Shown: positions 1-12,039 of the stretch, piece after piece
How positions within the stretch are numbered: the first letter of the stretch is position 1
Layout: each line of letters opens with the position of its first letter
Source of the DNA: Cheilinus undulatus
Taxonomy: Eukaryota; Chordata; Actinopteri; Labriformes; Labridae
Direction: 5' to 3'
DNA: 64,000 nucleotides
Assembly (NCBI RefSeq): GCF_018320785.1
Contig: NC_054872.1
Coordinates: forward strand, 43,574,551-43,638,550
The notes under the pieces: model-generated
Database searches by the model: none
The model's input: only the letters and a program-made list of their open reading frames with translations
Told to the model about the DNA's origin: nothing
Made by a program: the position numbers and the translations under genes

Positions 1-110
1 ACCTTTTATCCATTTTCCCACTTTTTATGTATTTTTGCCACTTTTTATCCATTTTGCCATGTTTTATCTATTTTTTTTGTCACTTTTAAACCCCTTTATC
101 ATTTCTTTTG
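1..110 (-). repeat. Degenerate minisatellite, GGCAAAAATGG-type, reverse orientation
   Basis: The first 110 bases repeat a T-rich unit (CCACTTTTTATCCATTTT-like) about five times with drift. Its reverse complement matches the unit of the larger array at 15649-16350, so both belong to one family. The array is cut by the window edge. Confidence 0.6.
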
Positions 111-1850
111 TTTTTGCATTTTTTTTTGATACGTTAACTTAACCAGATAACTTGGGACCCAGCTAACCAGTGTCCATGTTAGTTTCTCTCCCCTCTCCAT
201 CTCCGTGTACTCAGGGTCATAAAAGTCTCCCCCGTATCCATGGTAAATGGCACATCATCCTCAATTGAATCGAGATGGAAGATCATGTAGCTGGTAGCTG
301 AAGATTGCATTGCAAAATTGTGCTGAACACAGCAGCTTTGGGTAGAAAGTAAAACGCTTTAAAAATGTTGTGAAACGTTTGGCTGCTATTAGTGCCGACT
401 ACCTCATACAACCCAACTTCAAAAGTACCAAAATATCCCTTTAAAACTAGTCTTTTTGCTCAAATCTTGCCAAATCTGTGCTTAGATTTGCTCTGTTTAT
501 ACTCCAAATGTCTATTAGCTTTCAAATCTTCAGATTCTTGCCAACATTTCCTTTCCTCATGCTCAAACCATTCTTCTCTGTGCGTACGAACGAAACTTTC
601 TCTGTGCACTTGAAATGCATTTCTGCTCTCATTCTGCTCAAATCGTATATTTTACCCATTTTTAAATAAAAGTATGTGCATAGCATTAGTAAAATGTAGA
701 ATAACCCATGGTAGTTTGGTAAGATTTCCACTCAAATCAAAGTAATGTTTAAAAAAATAAAAAAAATGTAAGTCTGCACATGCTTATTCTTGAATCAACT
801 GTGATCAACTTTGCTATAACTACCTTCAGGTACCTTCAGTGGGGGTCCCTGGTCCTTGACACCTTTATTTTGGGGGTCTTGGGCTGAGAAGTCCTGGTCT
901 AAAGAAAGCAGATGAAGAAGAACCGTGCCCCTCATTTGCCAATATCAATAATTTATGTGTCTTCAGTAGAAAAGTGTTTTTCAGAGATTTATATTATAAA
1001 ATAAAATTTAAGTGACTTTGCAGATGCTTAATCCAAACAAATTAAACGGCAATGGTTCACTAATTGTAACTGGTGATGCTACAAACTGTTTCAAGCAATG
1101 TTTAAGTCTCTGAAAGCCAAGCATCCACACTGAAAAATCTGTTTGTGAAACAACATGAAGCCAATTATTGGAGTCTTGTGTTGTGGCTGTACAAGGGTTT
1201 TGATGGGCCCCTCATGTCTTAAATTGGGCTGCAGCATGCTAAAGTTTGGGGGCTGTGAGAGATGTAAGATGCTGTTGTTGTTATCAGAAAGTTTAAGCCT
1301 GGTTCATCACACAATACTAGCGAAGGTACACCACAGATTCACATGTGTTAAAGTTGTTTGTTGAGCAAAGACATTGTATTTGTGTGTTTGTGTGATTCTC
1401 AGCACTCCCCTCCTGTAGTGCTTATACATATTTAATACATCCGGGTCAGGACCCCCTATAGTTCTCTATTCATTATTTAAGCCGTTTGTACCAAGGACCA
1501 GCGCTCTAGAGAAACACCACACTTCTACATAAACCGTGATTTCCACCACAAACATAACCACTACTACAACCAGAGACACAACAGAAGCACTGAGATCCTT
1601 TTAGCCTGAGGCGACAACACATCTGCATCACTGCTGACATCAGGGTAGAAGTTTCCATCACTGTCTGTCCCCATCATTAACTCTCTGTGATGCTTACAAG
1701 TCTATTGATGGAAACAGTGAGAGGCTGCGTGCTTCAACCCTGGTTAAGATGCTCTCTAATGACTGTGATGTACTGAGTGTGATGAATGCTTCTCAAGCAA
1801 GGACAATTAATAATTAGGCATGGCAATAACTGATCTCTGACTGACTGTAT
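111..1850. other. Intergenic, no gene seen
   Basis: Only short chance ORFs with no recognisable domain. Around 825-900 there is a stretch with GGGGGTCC/GGGGGTCTTGG motifs like the ends of fish hAT-type repeats, but no boundaries can be set. Confidence 0.5.
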
Positions 1851-2039
1851 TCAAAGAGGATTGCTTATAACAGGGCTGAAGGGCATCCTGTCATCCTGGG
1901 GATGCAAAATCTGCTTTGGACAAACAGTAATCTTTACAGATCTACCTGGACATATGGCTAGGTAGATCTGGATGGCAAGTAATTGCCCCATAAACCTACA
2001 CCAACAACTGAAATCAAGCGTTTGAGATAACCATCCAGC

Positions 2040-2984
2040 CTTTAACATGTTGGAAGAATTATGGCCCACTCTTCTTTGCAATGTGATTTTAATGCAGCCA
2101 AACTGGAAGGTTTTCCACCATGAATGGTCTGTTTAAGGTCATGCTACAGCATCTCAATCAGATTTAAGTCCAGACTTGACTAGGCCACTCCACAAGCGTC
2201 ATATTTTTAAGCCATTCAGAAGTGGATGCGCTGGTCTGTTTCAAATCACTGCCCAGCTGCATAACCTAAGTGAGGTAACTGATGGCTAGTAGAGAGTAGA
2301 ATTCATTGTTCCATGAATTATGATAAGTGGTCCAGATCCTGAAGCAGCAAAGCAGCTCCAGACCATCGCACTACCACCACCATGTTTGACTGTTGGTATG
2401 ATGTTCTTTCTAGGAAATGCACCTTCAAAAAAGTCAAACCTTTGTCTCGTCAGTCAACATGGGGATCGTCAGATGTGAGACAAGCCTTTGTGTTCTTTTT
2501 GGTCGGCAGTGTTTTTTTTCCTGAGAACTCTCTCGTGGATGCCATTTTTTGCTCAGTCTCTTTCTTAACGGTGAATAATGAACACCAACCTTAACTGAAT
2601 GAAGTGAGTCCTGCAGGTCTTTAGATGTCATTCTGGCTTCTTTTTGGCCTCCTGGATGAGTTGTTGATGTGCTCTTGGAGTCATTTTGGTAGACCGGCCA
2701 CTCCTGAGAAGGTTCACCACTGTTCCAAGCTTTCTCCATTTGTGAGTAATGGCTCTCATCATGGTTTGTTGGAGTCCCAAAGCCTTAGAAACTGCTTTGC
2801 AACCTTTTCCACTCCTGGGAAGGTTCCCCACTGTTCTTAGTTTTCTCCATTTGTGGATAATGGCTCTCGCTGGGGTTCACTGAAGTCCCAAAGCCTTGGA
2901 AATGGCTTTGTAACCCAATCCAGACTCATAGATGTCAATGAATTTGTTTCTCCTCTGTTTTTGAAGTTCTTTAGGTCGTGGCAT
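2040..2984 (-). pseudogene. Tc1-like transposase, decayed
   Basis: Read on the minus strand, the sequence begins with a Tc1-type start (MPRPKELQ, complement of 2984) and continues with the helix-turn-helix region (YKAISKALGLQQ, HKWRKLGTVVNL, SGRSTKMTPRAHQQLIQ, MTSKDLQDSL). A DETKV block near 2440 corresponds to the first catalytic Asp. The DDE half continues leftward as degraded DNA (2050-2440), with the conserved 'catcacactaccaccaccatg'-like block near 2370. Stops, frameshifts and the 111-bp duplication described separately break it, so it cannot encode a working transposase. Family-level assignment is secure; the exact Tc1 subfamily is not known. Terminal inverted repeats were not resolved. 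Confidence 0.8.
2698..2919. repeat. 111-bp tandem duplication inside the Tc1 transposase
   Basis: Two adjacent diverged copies, 2698-2808 and 2809-2919. Both start CCACTCCTG(A/G)GAAGGTTC and both contain TTTCTCCATTTGTG and GTCCCAAAGCCTT. The unit is 111 bp (37 codons), so the duplication is frame-neutral and repeats part of the DNA-binding region. Confidence 0.8.
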
Positions 2985-3060
2985 GATGTGCTGCTTTTTT
3001 CGGATCTCTCAGCCTACTTCAGTTTTGGTTTGAGGTTACATATATTTGTAATTTTGCACT

Positions 3061-5051
3061 AAACTTTCCTAACACTGTGTTGCCCTACCTTAGAGCAGGC
3101 TTCCCCATGCTTTCCCTTAGGGCCAAAATATTTTAAGGAAAGAAAGCTGAGGGCCAGAGGTCGGATTTTATTTCCCACCCATGATCCATGTTTGGCTGGT
3201 CTGAGATCAGCATATAGTGGGTCAAGTGTCAAGAGAAAGGATCAAGTCTACAGTGTGGCATGAGCTCAATATAGGAGTCGGCAAGCGCACTTCATGTTGT
3301 GGCTTTTATTTCATGCTTTTTCCTCTTTCTTTAATATTCTGGCATGACTCAGAGTGGGCCAGGTAATTTGGTCAGGCGGGCCAAATCAGTCCTTGTTGAT
3401 CTTCTTTAGGATGAGCCGACTGTGCAGTCTGACACTTTGCTTCATGCAAAAAAGACAATTTCCCATGTCTATATGAGATTTAGAGAATTAGATGAAATAC
3501 ACTTTATTCTCTAGCCTCTCAGGATACCTTGTATTAACGTTGCTGTGAGCTGTTGGTGCATTGCATTGCTTGTAGCATTGGAGGAGGCAGCTTAGCGATA
3601 GCTGAACTTGATTGCGTGAAAAATGGTTAAAATACATGAAATGCAGTTGCTAAAAGGAAGAGATAAAGATAATACTTTGAAATCCACACAATGGTTGCAG
3701 GAAAATGAAGGAAAAATTTGGTGACTGACATTCACCAAGAGCGTGTGATTCTCACCAAATGACTGTAATTGATGCAACGACCATCCTCAAACATGCGTTC
3801 TCATGCACATCAGCTGTTCATGGTGTAAACATCTGCAAAGATTCTGATGTTTATCTTGAAAACTGTCAGAAAATGGCTATCTTTGAACCTGATATTTCTG
3901 CAGCCTCTTATCAGCCCTGATTTTTGGCAAGCACGATCAAGAGACACATCATTTGTTGGTTTTGTTGGAACAGTTTCATTGTAGCACAGCAAGATGGCCG
4001 GGTCACTGATTCAGAAAGGCGCCAGATGAGGATCTTTTACAACCATGAGTATTTTCACAGGCCTTACAATCTGTTTTTCAAGGATGTTGTAAAAACTATG
4101 AATAAAAAGGATTTTTACAAGAGGACAGCTTCTATCTGGGAGATATTTTTATTGTCATGTTAGTGTCAGATCATGGCCCAGGACAATCTCAGCACCTCTG
4201 GGTTATACTAATGTATCTGAAGAGTTTTTTTTACCCTAAACATTAACTCTGAGAAAAACCTATTTCATATGTATTCATCAAGTGAAAGATGTCAATTTTC
4301 TTATTTTTTAATAGCATAACACTTTATTTTAGAGCCTGGGCTCGGATTTTTCCAAGTCTATGAAACGGTTTTTTAGTGATGGGTGTTAATACAAGATTGG
4401 CCTGTAATATTTTCAAATAGCAAGAATGGGAAAACTATATAATTGTAAATTACACCAGAAAGAATAGTAAAATGAAAATATTGATAAACAAATTGAATTA
4501 TTAATCACTATTTTGATCTTCCTTTGTGAAACAGCCCCTCTCTGTCAGCCTGCTGTGCTTTAAGGAAGAGAGGAGAGACCCCTGCTGATACTCTAATCAC
4601 TAATGAGGGCTGAGCCAGCCTATGGAGCTGTGTCAATATCAAAACATCTGTGGTTGTTTAAAGCTGATGTTTCAGTGTTCAAATTTTGTGTGAAAGATGA
4701 AATATTTTCACATATTTGCAATATTTGTTCCTGTCTCCAATGACAGTTTCCCATTAGGGAACCAGGCTTAGATTTAAGTACCCCAAAGTCTGGTTCCTTT
4801 TGGTCAGTGTGAGGGCAAACATATCATTCTCTGGCTCTGTGTCTGGGTCCACTTCAAGATGTGGTCCTGGTATGACTCATGAGTACTCTGACACTGTACA
4901 TGGGATATGTATACAGGGCACTCATCAGTAAGTAGAGTTGTAGACTGGGTTGGGCCCCTGAAAGGCCTGTAAATGGGCCCTTCCCAGATGCCATTTAATA
5001 GAATGGATTCATGCACACTGGATCTGTAGCGTTAGTGCAGTCCACTTGGTC
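3061..5051. other. Intergenic, no gene seen
   Basis: No ORF with a recognisable domain. Around 3090-3400 the strand carries 'gggccaaa'-type motifs that recall the ends of decayed fish DNA transposons. The rest is AT-rich unique-looking sequence. Confidence 0.45.
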
Positions 5052-5304
5052 CAGTGGTTTCCTACCTTTTCCTTGGAGCCCCCCTCACCCTCTCAAAAGG
5101 AGAAAAAAAATGACGTGTTTTGCAGTCAAAAATTAACACCGTTTTTTAATTTTAGACCTACAACTTAAACTTTTTAAAATTATGATTTAAGTTAATATGT
5201 GGAAATATATTATTGACATCCATAGAGAAGAAAAAGTTCTTTGCCCTACCTGAGATCTTCGGCTCTCCCCTGGAAGGCCCCAAACTCCAGGTTGGGAACC
5301 AGTG
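5052..5304. mobile_element. Short non-autonomous DNA transposon (hAT-like MITE)
   Basis: The ends are inverted copies: CAGTGGTTTCCTACC on the left and the complement of CACTGGTTCCCAACC on the right, with G/C-rich subterminal GGAGCCCCC and GGCCCC blocks. About 253 bp long with no coding capacity. The CAGTGGTT(C/T) terminus is typical of hAT-type repeats in vertebrates. The flanking 8 bases (ACTTGGTC and CCTCGGCC) agree only partly, so the target duplication is decayed or absent. Confidence 0.55.
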
Positions 5305-6169
5305 CCTCGGCCAACATTCCCCTCCTTGTACTGGCTCCAATTACTTTTGGAGAACACTGAAAAAACAATAATTTCAGGGTTTATTGTTGGCTATACACAC
5401 TAATATTATTGTCCTAGTCCTGTGAGCCCACCACATTATTAATATTATAAAAATAAAAGCTCAGACTAATTCAAAAAGAGCGGGTTTACGTTTTGAAATA
5501 GGCAAAACAAACAAAGTGTGTATTTTTGTTGCTGTAATAATAAATAATAGGTGCTGAGATGTTTAAATAAAAAGGTAATAATTGCTTTAAATGAACATGG
5601 AACATATCTTTGAGAACCATCCTGGGTCCCTCCATGACTCTGAGCCTCAGAAAGCTTTACCCTTTCTCCCCTCATGTGGACAGCCTTGTTGTAAATTACT
5701 TTAAACGTCGTCTTTGTCTGCACCACACCAGTGATGCTGTCTGGAGATACTGTAGCTGATGTGTTTTTTATTATATGTGTCAGTTTTGCTTCATAGCAAA
5801 TAGTCAGATTGGAATTTGGACGTTTTCTTGACCTGTTGACTCTTGGACATCAAAGTACTGACTGACCTGTATGCTGCTGTTCTGCCATGAAAAACCCAGA
5901 AAATTGGCCCTCTCCAAATATGATTTATTACAATCAACACATACATGTTGGAGCGGTGGCACTAGTTTTATTACTGGGTTCAAATTTTCCTTGAAAAGTT
6001 GTTATAGTTTCCTTTTATTTTGTGCAGGTCATCACAATGTTATCATTTCTGACATCACTAGTCACATGCTTAGGGCTACGTTCTGCTGCTGGCCGTAATG
6101 CTCTATTCTGTTTTTTTTTTTCTCAGATATGATTTCTTTTGTTTGCCTGTTCACAATGAAGTTGAATTG
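5305..6169. other. Intergenic, no gene seen
   Basis: AT-rich, no supported coding sequence; one T-run near 6112. Confidence 0.45.
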
Positions 6170-7200
6170 AAAAGATCAGATACGTATCGGATTTAGAACC
6201 ACATGTGAAAGGCTATGTTCACACTGCAGTTAAAAAACTGACTTGAATCTGATATTTTTGCTCAAGTGACTCATATCAGATATTTTTCTGACAGTGTGAA
6301 CAGCGCAAGCCACATTAAATCTGACTTTTTCGAATCAGGCCCGATCCACACGGAGACAAATTCAGGAGTATATGCAAAAGTTTCTTTGTTTGTGTTTAAT
6401 CCACACAGAAACGGCCTTTTGGGTGGCCATAAACACAACTTTTTGAAACCGGGCCCCAGAGTGAGCACATCTGTAAACGCTTACCATTTCGTCTCCGTGT
6501 GGACAGCCAACCGTGTCTTTCTTGTAATGATTACGTCACACATAGCGTAGCCCACCTACACCGCATGCAATGTCGAACCAAAACAGCAATGGCCGATTGG
6601 GTTGTGTTCGTGTTGCAGAAGCTACTGAAGCTACTCCTTTACCACCATCGAGAACAGCATACACCAGATGTTCTTAAATCCAATGCTGTGGACAACCAGA
6701 AGGCTAACTAGAGAAAGTGTGTGGCAGTTTTCTGTAATATTTTTCTCTTTTTTGTTGCATTTCCGTGGCAGTGTTGCAGCGCCACTTACAGGCTTGGCAT
6801 ATACTACAGCGTTTTAAGTGGTTCCATGCTTACTTGGACATGATCCCGTATTTACTGAAAACTTTTTTAAAATGAAATGGAAATATATCGTTTTCATCTC
6901 TGTGTGGACAAGGCCTCAGATTCAGGCCACTTTCTTACGTGGTTCTAAATCAGATACGTATCTGATCTTTCAGAAGTTGACTGCAGTGTGAACAGCCAAA
7001 GATCTGAGTAAAGATCAAAATTGAGCATTAAAGCCGCCTGCAGTGTGAACGTAGACAAAGTGGCCTGAATCTGATTCAAAAAAGTAAGATTCAATGTGAA
7101 TTGTGCTTTTCATACTGTCTGAAAAAAATCAGATATTAGTCACATAAGAGCAAAAAAATCAGAGCCAGGTCACTTTCAACTGCAGTGTGAGCGTAGCTTG
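6170..7200. mobile_element. Nested MITE cluster with long inverted arms
   Basis: The left arm (about 6206-6330, containing TTCACACTGCAGTTAAAAA and ATCAGATATTTTTCTGACAG) is matched in reverse complement by 7080-7200 (CTGTCTGAAAAAAATCAGAT, AACTGCAGTGTGAGCGTAG). A second inverted pair, GATCAGATACGTATCGGATT at about 6175 and the reverse complement of AAATCAGATACGTATCTGATC at about 6945, lies in the same block. The inner part is interrupted by another element at about 6342-6917. No coding capacity; the short ORFs here are chance. Confidence 0.65.
6342..6917. mobile_element. Inner MITE with GTCCACACGGAGAC-type ends
   Basis: Begins GATCCACACGGAGACAAAT and ends TTCATCTCTGTGTGGACAAGG, an inverted pair. 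It interrupts the outer CACTGCAG element. GAATCAGG stands just before it and GATTCAGG just after it, a possible diverged target duplication. Further internal copies of the CACACGGAGAC motif occur at about 6400 and 6490-6505. Confidence 0.6.
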
Positions 7201-9457
7201 ATTGCCCTGCAAACATTGTTGACACTTAAAAAATCAAGAAAAAGAGACTCATACCATTTCATGTAAAGGGAGTTTAAATTTGGAAACAGACAATATTTTA
7301 CAGAACCAACGACAAATGTGTGACTTGTTTTATTTAAAAAATTGTCAATATTTAGAAAAAATATATATAGTTATTGCAGCTTGATTTTACAGTGGACCAT
7401 GTTTTCGCTGACATCCATGGGCCCCAGAACGTTCTACCCTTCATCGCCCCCTTATGGGCAGACTTGTCCAGGGACATGGTCTTCCCAACAGAAAGGGTCA
7501 AAGCCCTCAAAAAGCCCCAAAATAGTCTCATCAAGCAAATTTGAGTTAAGCAGATCCCTATGAAAATAATTTGACAGTGGGTTGAGTTTGAACAATAATG
7601 CTGTCCTCAGAGATAATCTGCAAGCACTGTTGAATATACAGGTTCAGATTTCCTGTTGTTCCCTGGCTGTGATACCTGAAAAATATGTTGTTCACTTGCT
7701 ATGAAAGCTTGATAGAGAGGGGCCTCATATCAGCCTCTACCTGGGGCCTTTTAAATCCCAAACGCTGACCCTGCCTAACATCAGAATAGACGGCACGCTG
7801 TGCCAGAAGTGACAGTCTAATCTGGGTCATCCCACAACTCAAGAGAGAGTAAACAACAAAATCAAACACTGCCTACACGTAATGAACATCTGTACTGTGT
7901 GAACTTAATTAAAAGATAAAATACAAAGAAAGGTGAGAGAAGAAACCATGAATAAGAAGACAGACAAAAGCTTCTCTTGCTTTTTGATGAGCTGCCATAA
8001 TTACCGGTTTAGAGCTCCAGGAACTGCACAAAGTGATTGTGACATTGGGCTCTTTTCAAAGATTTCTCAGCCTCGTAGGGGATTCATTCACTCATTTGCT
8101 GGGGTTGTAGCTGCCTTTTCAAGGAGAGCCCTCACTGTTGCACTCAGTCAGACTGCTGAAAGAACCTAACTCCAGGCTGCAAAATAATGATATCTCTCTT
8201 TTTAAAGATGGAGGGTTCCTGCTTCTGTTTTCTGTCACATCAGGAGCGCCATTAGACTTTAATCACCCCTCCTGGAAGCACGAGAGGAAACTGCCAACTA
8301 GATCCAGATATGGGCAATGAGCATGAGATTTTAGAAGGACATTTTTTTTTTTAACCATCACATGAAAAAGTTTCAACGCTGGAAAGGGTGAGAGAGGGTC
8401 AGTCTGGTATATTGTGTCTTTGAAACACCCATGGAGAAGCCTGAGGTTTGGATAAAAGAACAAAAAAGAAGGTTTTCCAGCCCTTTAGCCCAAATGGAGT
8501 CAAACAGATGCCAAAATGCTGAAGCCATCCTGACTGGCGCTGAGGCTTCAATGGCGCTAATGATCACCCACGGTGTAATTGCCCACATGCTTTTGCTCTG
8601 GATGGTGGCTGGAAAGCACGCCAAGAAGAGAAAACATGTACATTCATGATAAGATGGCATTTGCATGATGTAATTTCAAATCTTCACTTGGACGGTTTGA
8701 CTGTTCTCTGTGTTTAATGTTGTGTAACTTAAGACAAACTTGACCTTACTGCTCAGACAGACACAAAGGTCGTCCTGATGATTGTCTTTTGTGAGCGCTG
8801 AGGGGAGACGGGACAAATTAAAGAGACAAGCAGCCAAGCATATTGTCTGTGCAAGCTGGTATTTATGGAAGCATCAGTCTTACATGACTGGCTGAGGACT
8901 CAGACAGCTGATTGGATGAAAGAGTCTGTTATAGAAACACATCATGGTTGAGTGCAACTATAACCTTTACTTTGTTGTAAAATAAAAACAATGAACATTC
9001 AAAGTGTCTATTATAATCAAGGTTTCATACTAAAGTAGAGCTGTGTTTGGTTATTAGACCTCATCTGCTCCCACAGCTCCTCTGCTAATAGAGGGGGGAC
9101 AGTGCCCCCTAGTGTTTGACAACGAGGTCAGCTTCTGACAATCATGGCTCAACTTTATTCTGAAGTTTGTCACCTTAATGTAGCATAAACAAACCCCTTT
9201 TGGGTATTTTTTTTTTTAATTTATGAAAACAGATGTTTTTACTTTAAATTCATATTTTCTTTTAATTATTTTTATTCTTTTAATATATGCTCTATCCTAC
9301 AAAGACAAGGAAAAACTCACTCGAATCATTAAAAATGCCACCAACATCCCAGTCATCTGTTTTACTGTAGTAAAGGATTCAGTCTGCATCACTGAGAACA
9401 CTTTACATCTTTATCACTTCTCTCTCTAGCTGCTCCCCTCAGCCAGCCACTTCACAC
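7201..9457. other. Intergenic, no gene seen
   Basis: No ORF with domain support. The sequence looks mostly unique; short ORFs around 8370-8666 overlap on both strands and show no family. Confidence 0.45.
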
Positions 9458-10501
9458 CAGTGGTTCCCAACCTTTTCTCCTTAGGGTCCCCCTACTCATC
9501 TACTCATATCTCAGAAAGGCTAAGCCATGTTCATGGTGCAGTTATACCCGGCCCACAAGATCATATGATATTTATATTATAACGGGCCCACCAGTATGAG
9601 GTCTGCAGATTTCCTCCAGTATAAAAATGTAAACTAAACCAAACAGAAAAAGTAAACAGTAAAAAGAATTGGATAAAAATGTCACGAGTGTGGGGAAGAA
9701 ATTTGTGTTTTCTCTAAATTTTAAATTAGAGAGTTATGACTAAAAGTTATGGTTTTGACTTTTTATTTCATATTTCAACCCTTACATCTCATAACTTACT
9801 TTTATCTCATATTTTTACCTTTTAGATTAAAAATCTTAAATTTTAAATTTAAAATCATGATTTTGTTTTATCTCATGTTTTGACCTTTTTCAACTCCTAA
9901 CTTTGACTTTTATCTCATCTTTTTTTACCTTTAAAACTCATTATTTTTAATTTTATCTCAGTTTTTTTTACCTTTTAAAATCATGGTTTTGACTTTTATC
10001 TCACTTTTTGACTTTTTTTCAACTCCTAACTTTAAGTTGTATTTCATTTTTTTTTTACCTTAAAAACTCATGTTTTTAAAATTTATCTCATATTTTGGCA
10101 TTTGAAACTCAGGATTTCAATGTTTTCCTCATATTTTGCCTGTTAAAAATCATGATTTTGAATTAAATATCACTTTTTTAATTTCTAAAATTCATGGTTT
10201 CAGTATTCTATCTCATATTTTGCCTTTGAAAAGTATTGTTTTGATCATAAATGTCATGTTTTTACCTTTAAATTTTGTAAGTTTGACTTTTCATCTCAGA
10301 TTTTAAGTTTTTAACTTATCATGTTCACCTTTTAATCACAAAATCATTTATCATCAGTGCCAGGTTTTTTTTTTACCCCCATAATTCATTTCTGGTGAAA
10401 ATAAGGTTGGCATTTTATGGTTAAGTTTTGACCCTTTTAGGCCCTCAGGTTAGACCCAAGTTCAGAATCTGGCCCTGCTGTGATTGAGTTTGACACCCCT
10501 G
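9458..10501. mobile_element. Decayed hAT-type non-autonomous element(s) with minisatellite core
   Basis: The left end shows CAGTGGTTCCCAACC (9458). The right end is GAGTTTGACACCCCTG (10486-10501), the complement of the common hAT terminus CAGGGGTGTCAAACTC. The two ends are not the same terminus, so this may be two adjoining or nested elements, the second lacking its left tip. Subterminal CGGCCCACAAGATCATATGA, CGGGCCCACCAGTATGAGG and CTGGCCCTGCTG blocks fit a hAT element. The middle (9690-10330) is a degenerate tandem repeat. No transposase. Confidence 0.6.
9690..10330. repeat. Degenerate ~42-bp T-rich minisatellite
   Basis: About 14-15 imperfect copies of a unit close to CATGATTTTGACTTTTATCT followed by CATATTTTTACCTTTTAAAA. 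The repeated landmarks are TATCTCATATTTT and AACTCATG, spaced roughly 40-45 bases. It lies wholly inside the hAT-type element. Confidence 0.7.
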
Positions 10502-12039
10502 CTTTAGACTGTTGTAAATTTATCATTTTTAAAACTTGACATTTTGAGCCCCCTCCCCGAGATCTGTGGCACTGAGCCAATTCAACTCCTTTTGTTTGAT
10601 TAGTTCTTGCAAACAGCTAAAAGTCTCCAAATTCTCACAATAAACCTGATCTACAATTGGAGATTAAATAATTTTGATTGCAACTGTACAGCATCTCAGA
10701 TGAATGGTCTGTGAGAGTGGCCGTCAGAGACGGACGGTCTGCAGCCAAACTGTCATAGGTTTTAAAGGAAAGTCTGAAGCAAAATCGGAGCCCAAAACCA
10801 ATAAGTCATACAATCAAAACATTAAAATGCTCCCTGGAGTTTTGCATCAGTAATGACTCCATAGATGACCTTATAACTGATGATGGTTTTGCCAGATTAA
10901 AATTTGATTGATGCTGTTAAATATGTATCAATAGACATTTTTAAATCCAGTTTTTAAAGAATAATTTAACTGTATGGACTCAGCCAGTCTGTATTCATTC
11001 TATATTTTCTTCTTTTTTCTATGACTAAATACCTGAATTAAGCAGCAGGGGGGAACAGAAAGATTTCAAACAAAAGCCTTCCACATTTCTCACATCCTTT
11101 CTACAAGACTAGACTGAATTATGCTGTCAGTTTTCTGCCCGGGTGCTCTCGCTCAAGGCTGTCTTATATTATTTCTAAGCCAAGCCTACCATTCATATGA
11201 ACATTGTGCCTTTATTCTCTTCATGGGAGGACCTTTAGTTCCAAGAAAACTTTATCTGAATGCATACAAAGCCACTCGAGTATTTATCATACACCCATTA
11301 TGGCCGTCACTGAGTATAGGATGGGCTTACTTTCATAAATGTATATAAATTATAAGTCATAATGTAACGTGGCTCGGGAGATGACTACCCGTTCGCCGGT
11401 TGCTCCAGGTCTATGTGATTCTCTGTTAAATCCAGACAATCAGTCACACCCGCCTGGTGTCTCCTACAGAAGAACAAGATCCCTTTTGTTGTTTGTAAAG
11501 GACAAACTGTGCTTTCAGATAAACCCAATGTAAACGAATCTATGGCAATTTTAGAGGCTCAGAGAAAGCTGTCAATCTGTCCGGCAAATGGACCGTCAGA
11601 AAAAAACAGAGGAGGTCCGTGATGGGAGGACATTTATTTTGATTGATTAAGGCCAGAAAACAACGAAAGCTCATCCAGCAGAAAACATCCTGCATGCAAC
11701 CAAAAGTCAACGTTGACTACTATTTTTTAATCAAGAATCTGCCTAAAAATGCAGGATGTCCATGCAGCCGGCTGGTCGTTGGTCTGGCTTCAGTCTGCAG
11801 TGTTGTCTGAATATTAAAAAAGTCTGTAAGAAGAGCAACGGAACAAAGACAACATGTTTTATTTTGAAACTACTACATTACTCCAATGATTGTTACAAAT
11901 AACCTTTTATGTCTTTCTGCACTGTCACTTTCTAATCACAAATTACTTGGAAAAATTATATATCTCATATTTGAAAGACTTCTGCCTGTCTTTCTTCTAA
12001 TTAATGGCTCACAGTAACATCTCAGTGATGTTCAATTAG
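10502..12039. other. Intergenic, no gene seen
   Basis: No supported gene or repeat boundary. The 75-codon ORF at 11121-11348 has no recognisable family. Confidence 0.45.
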
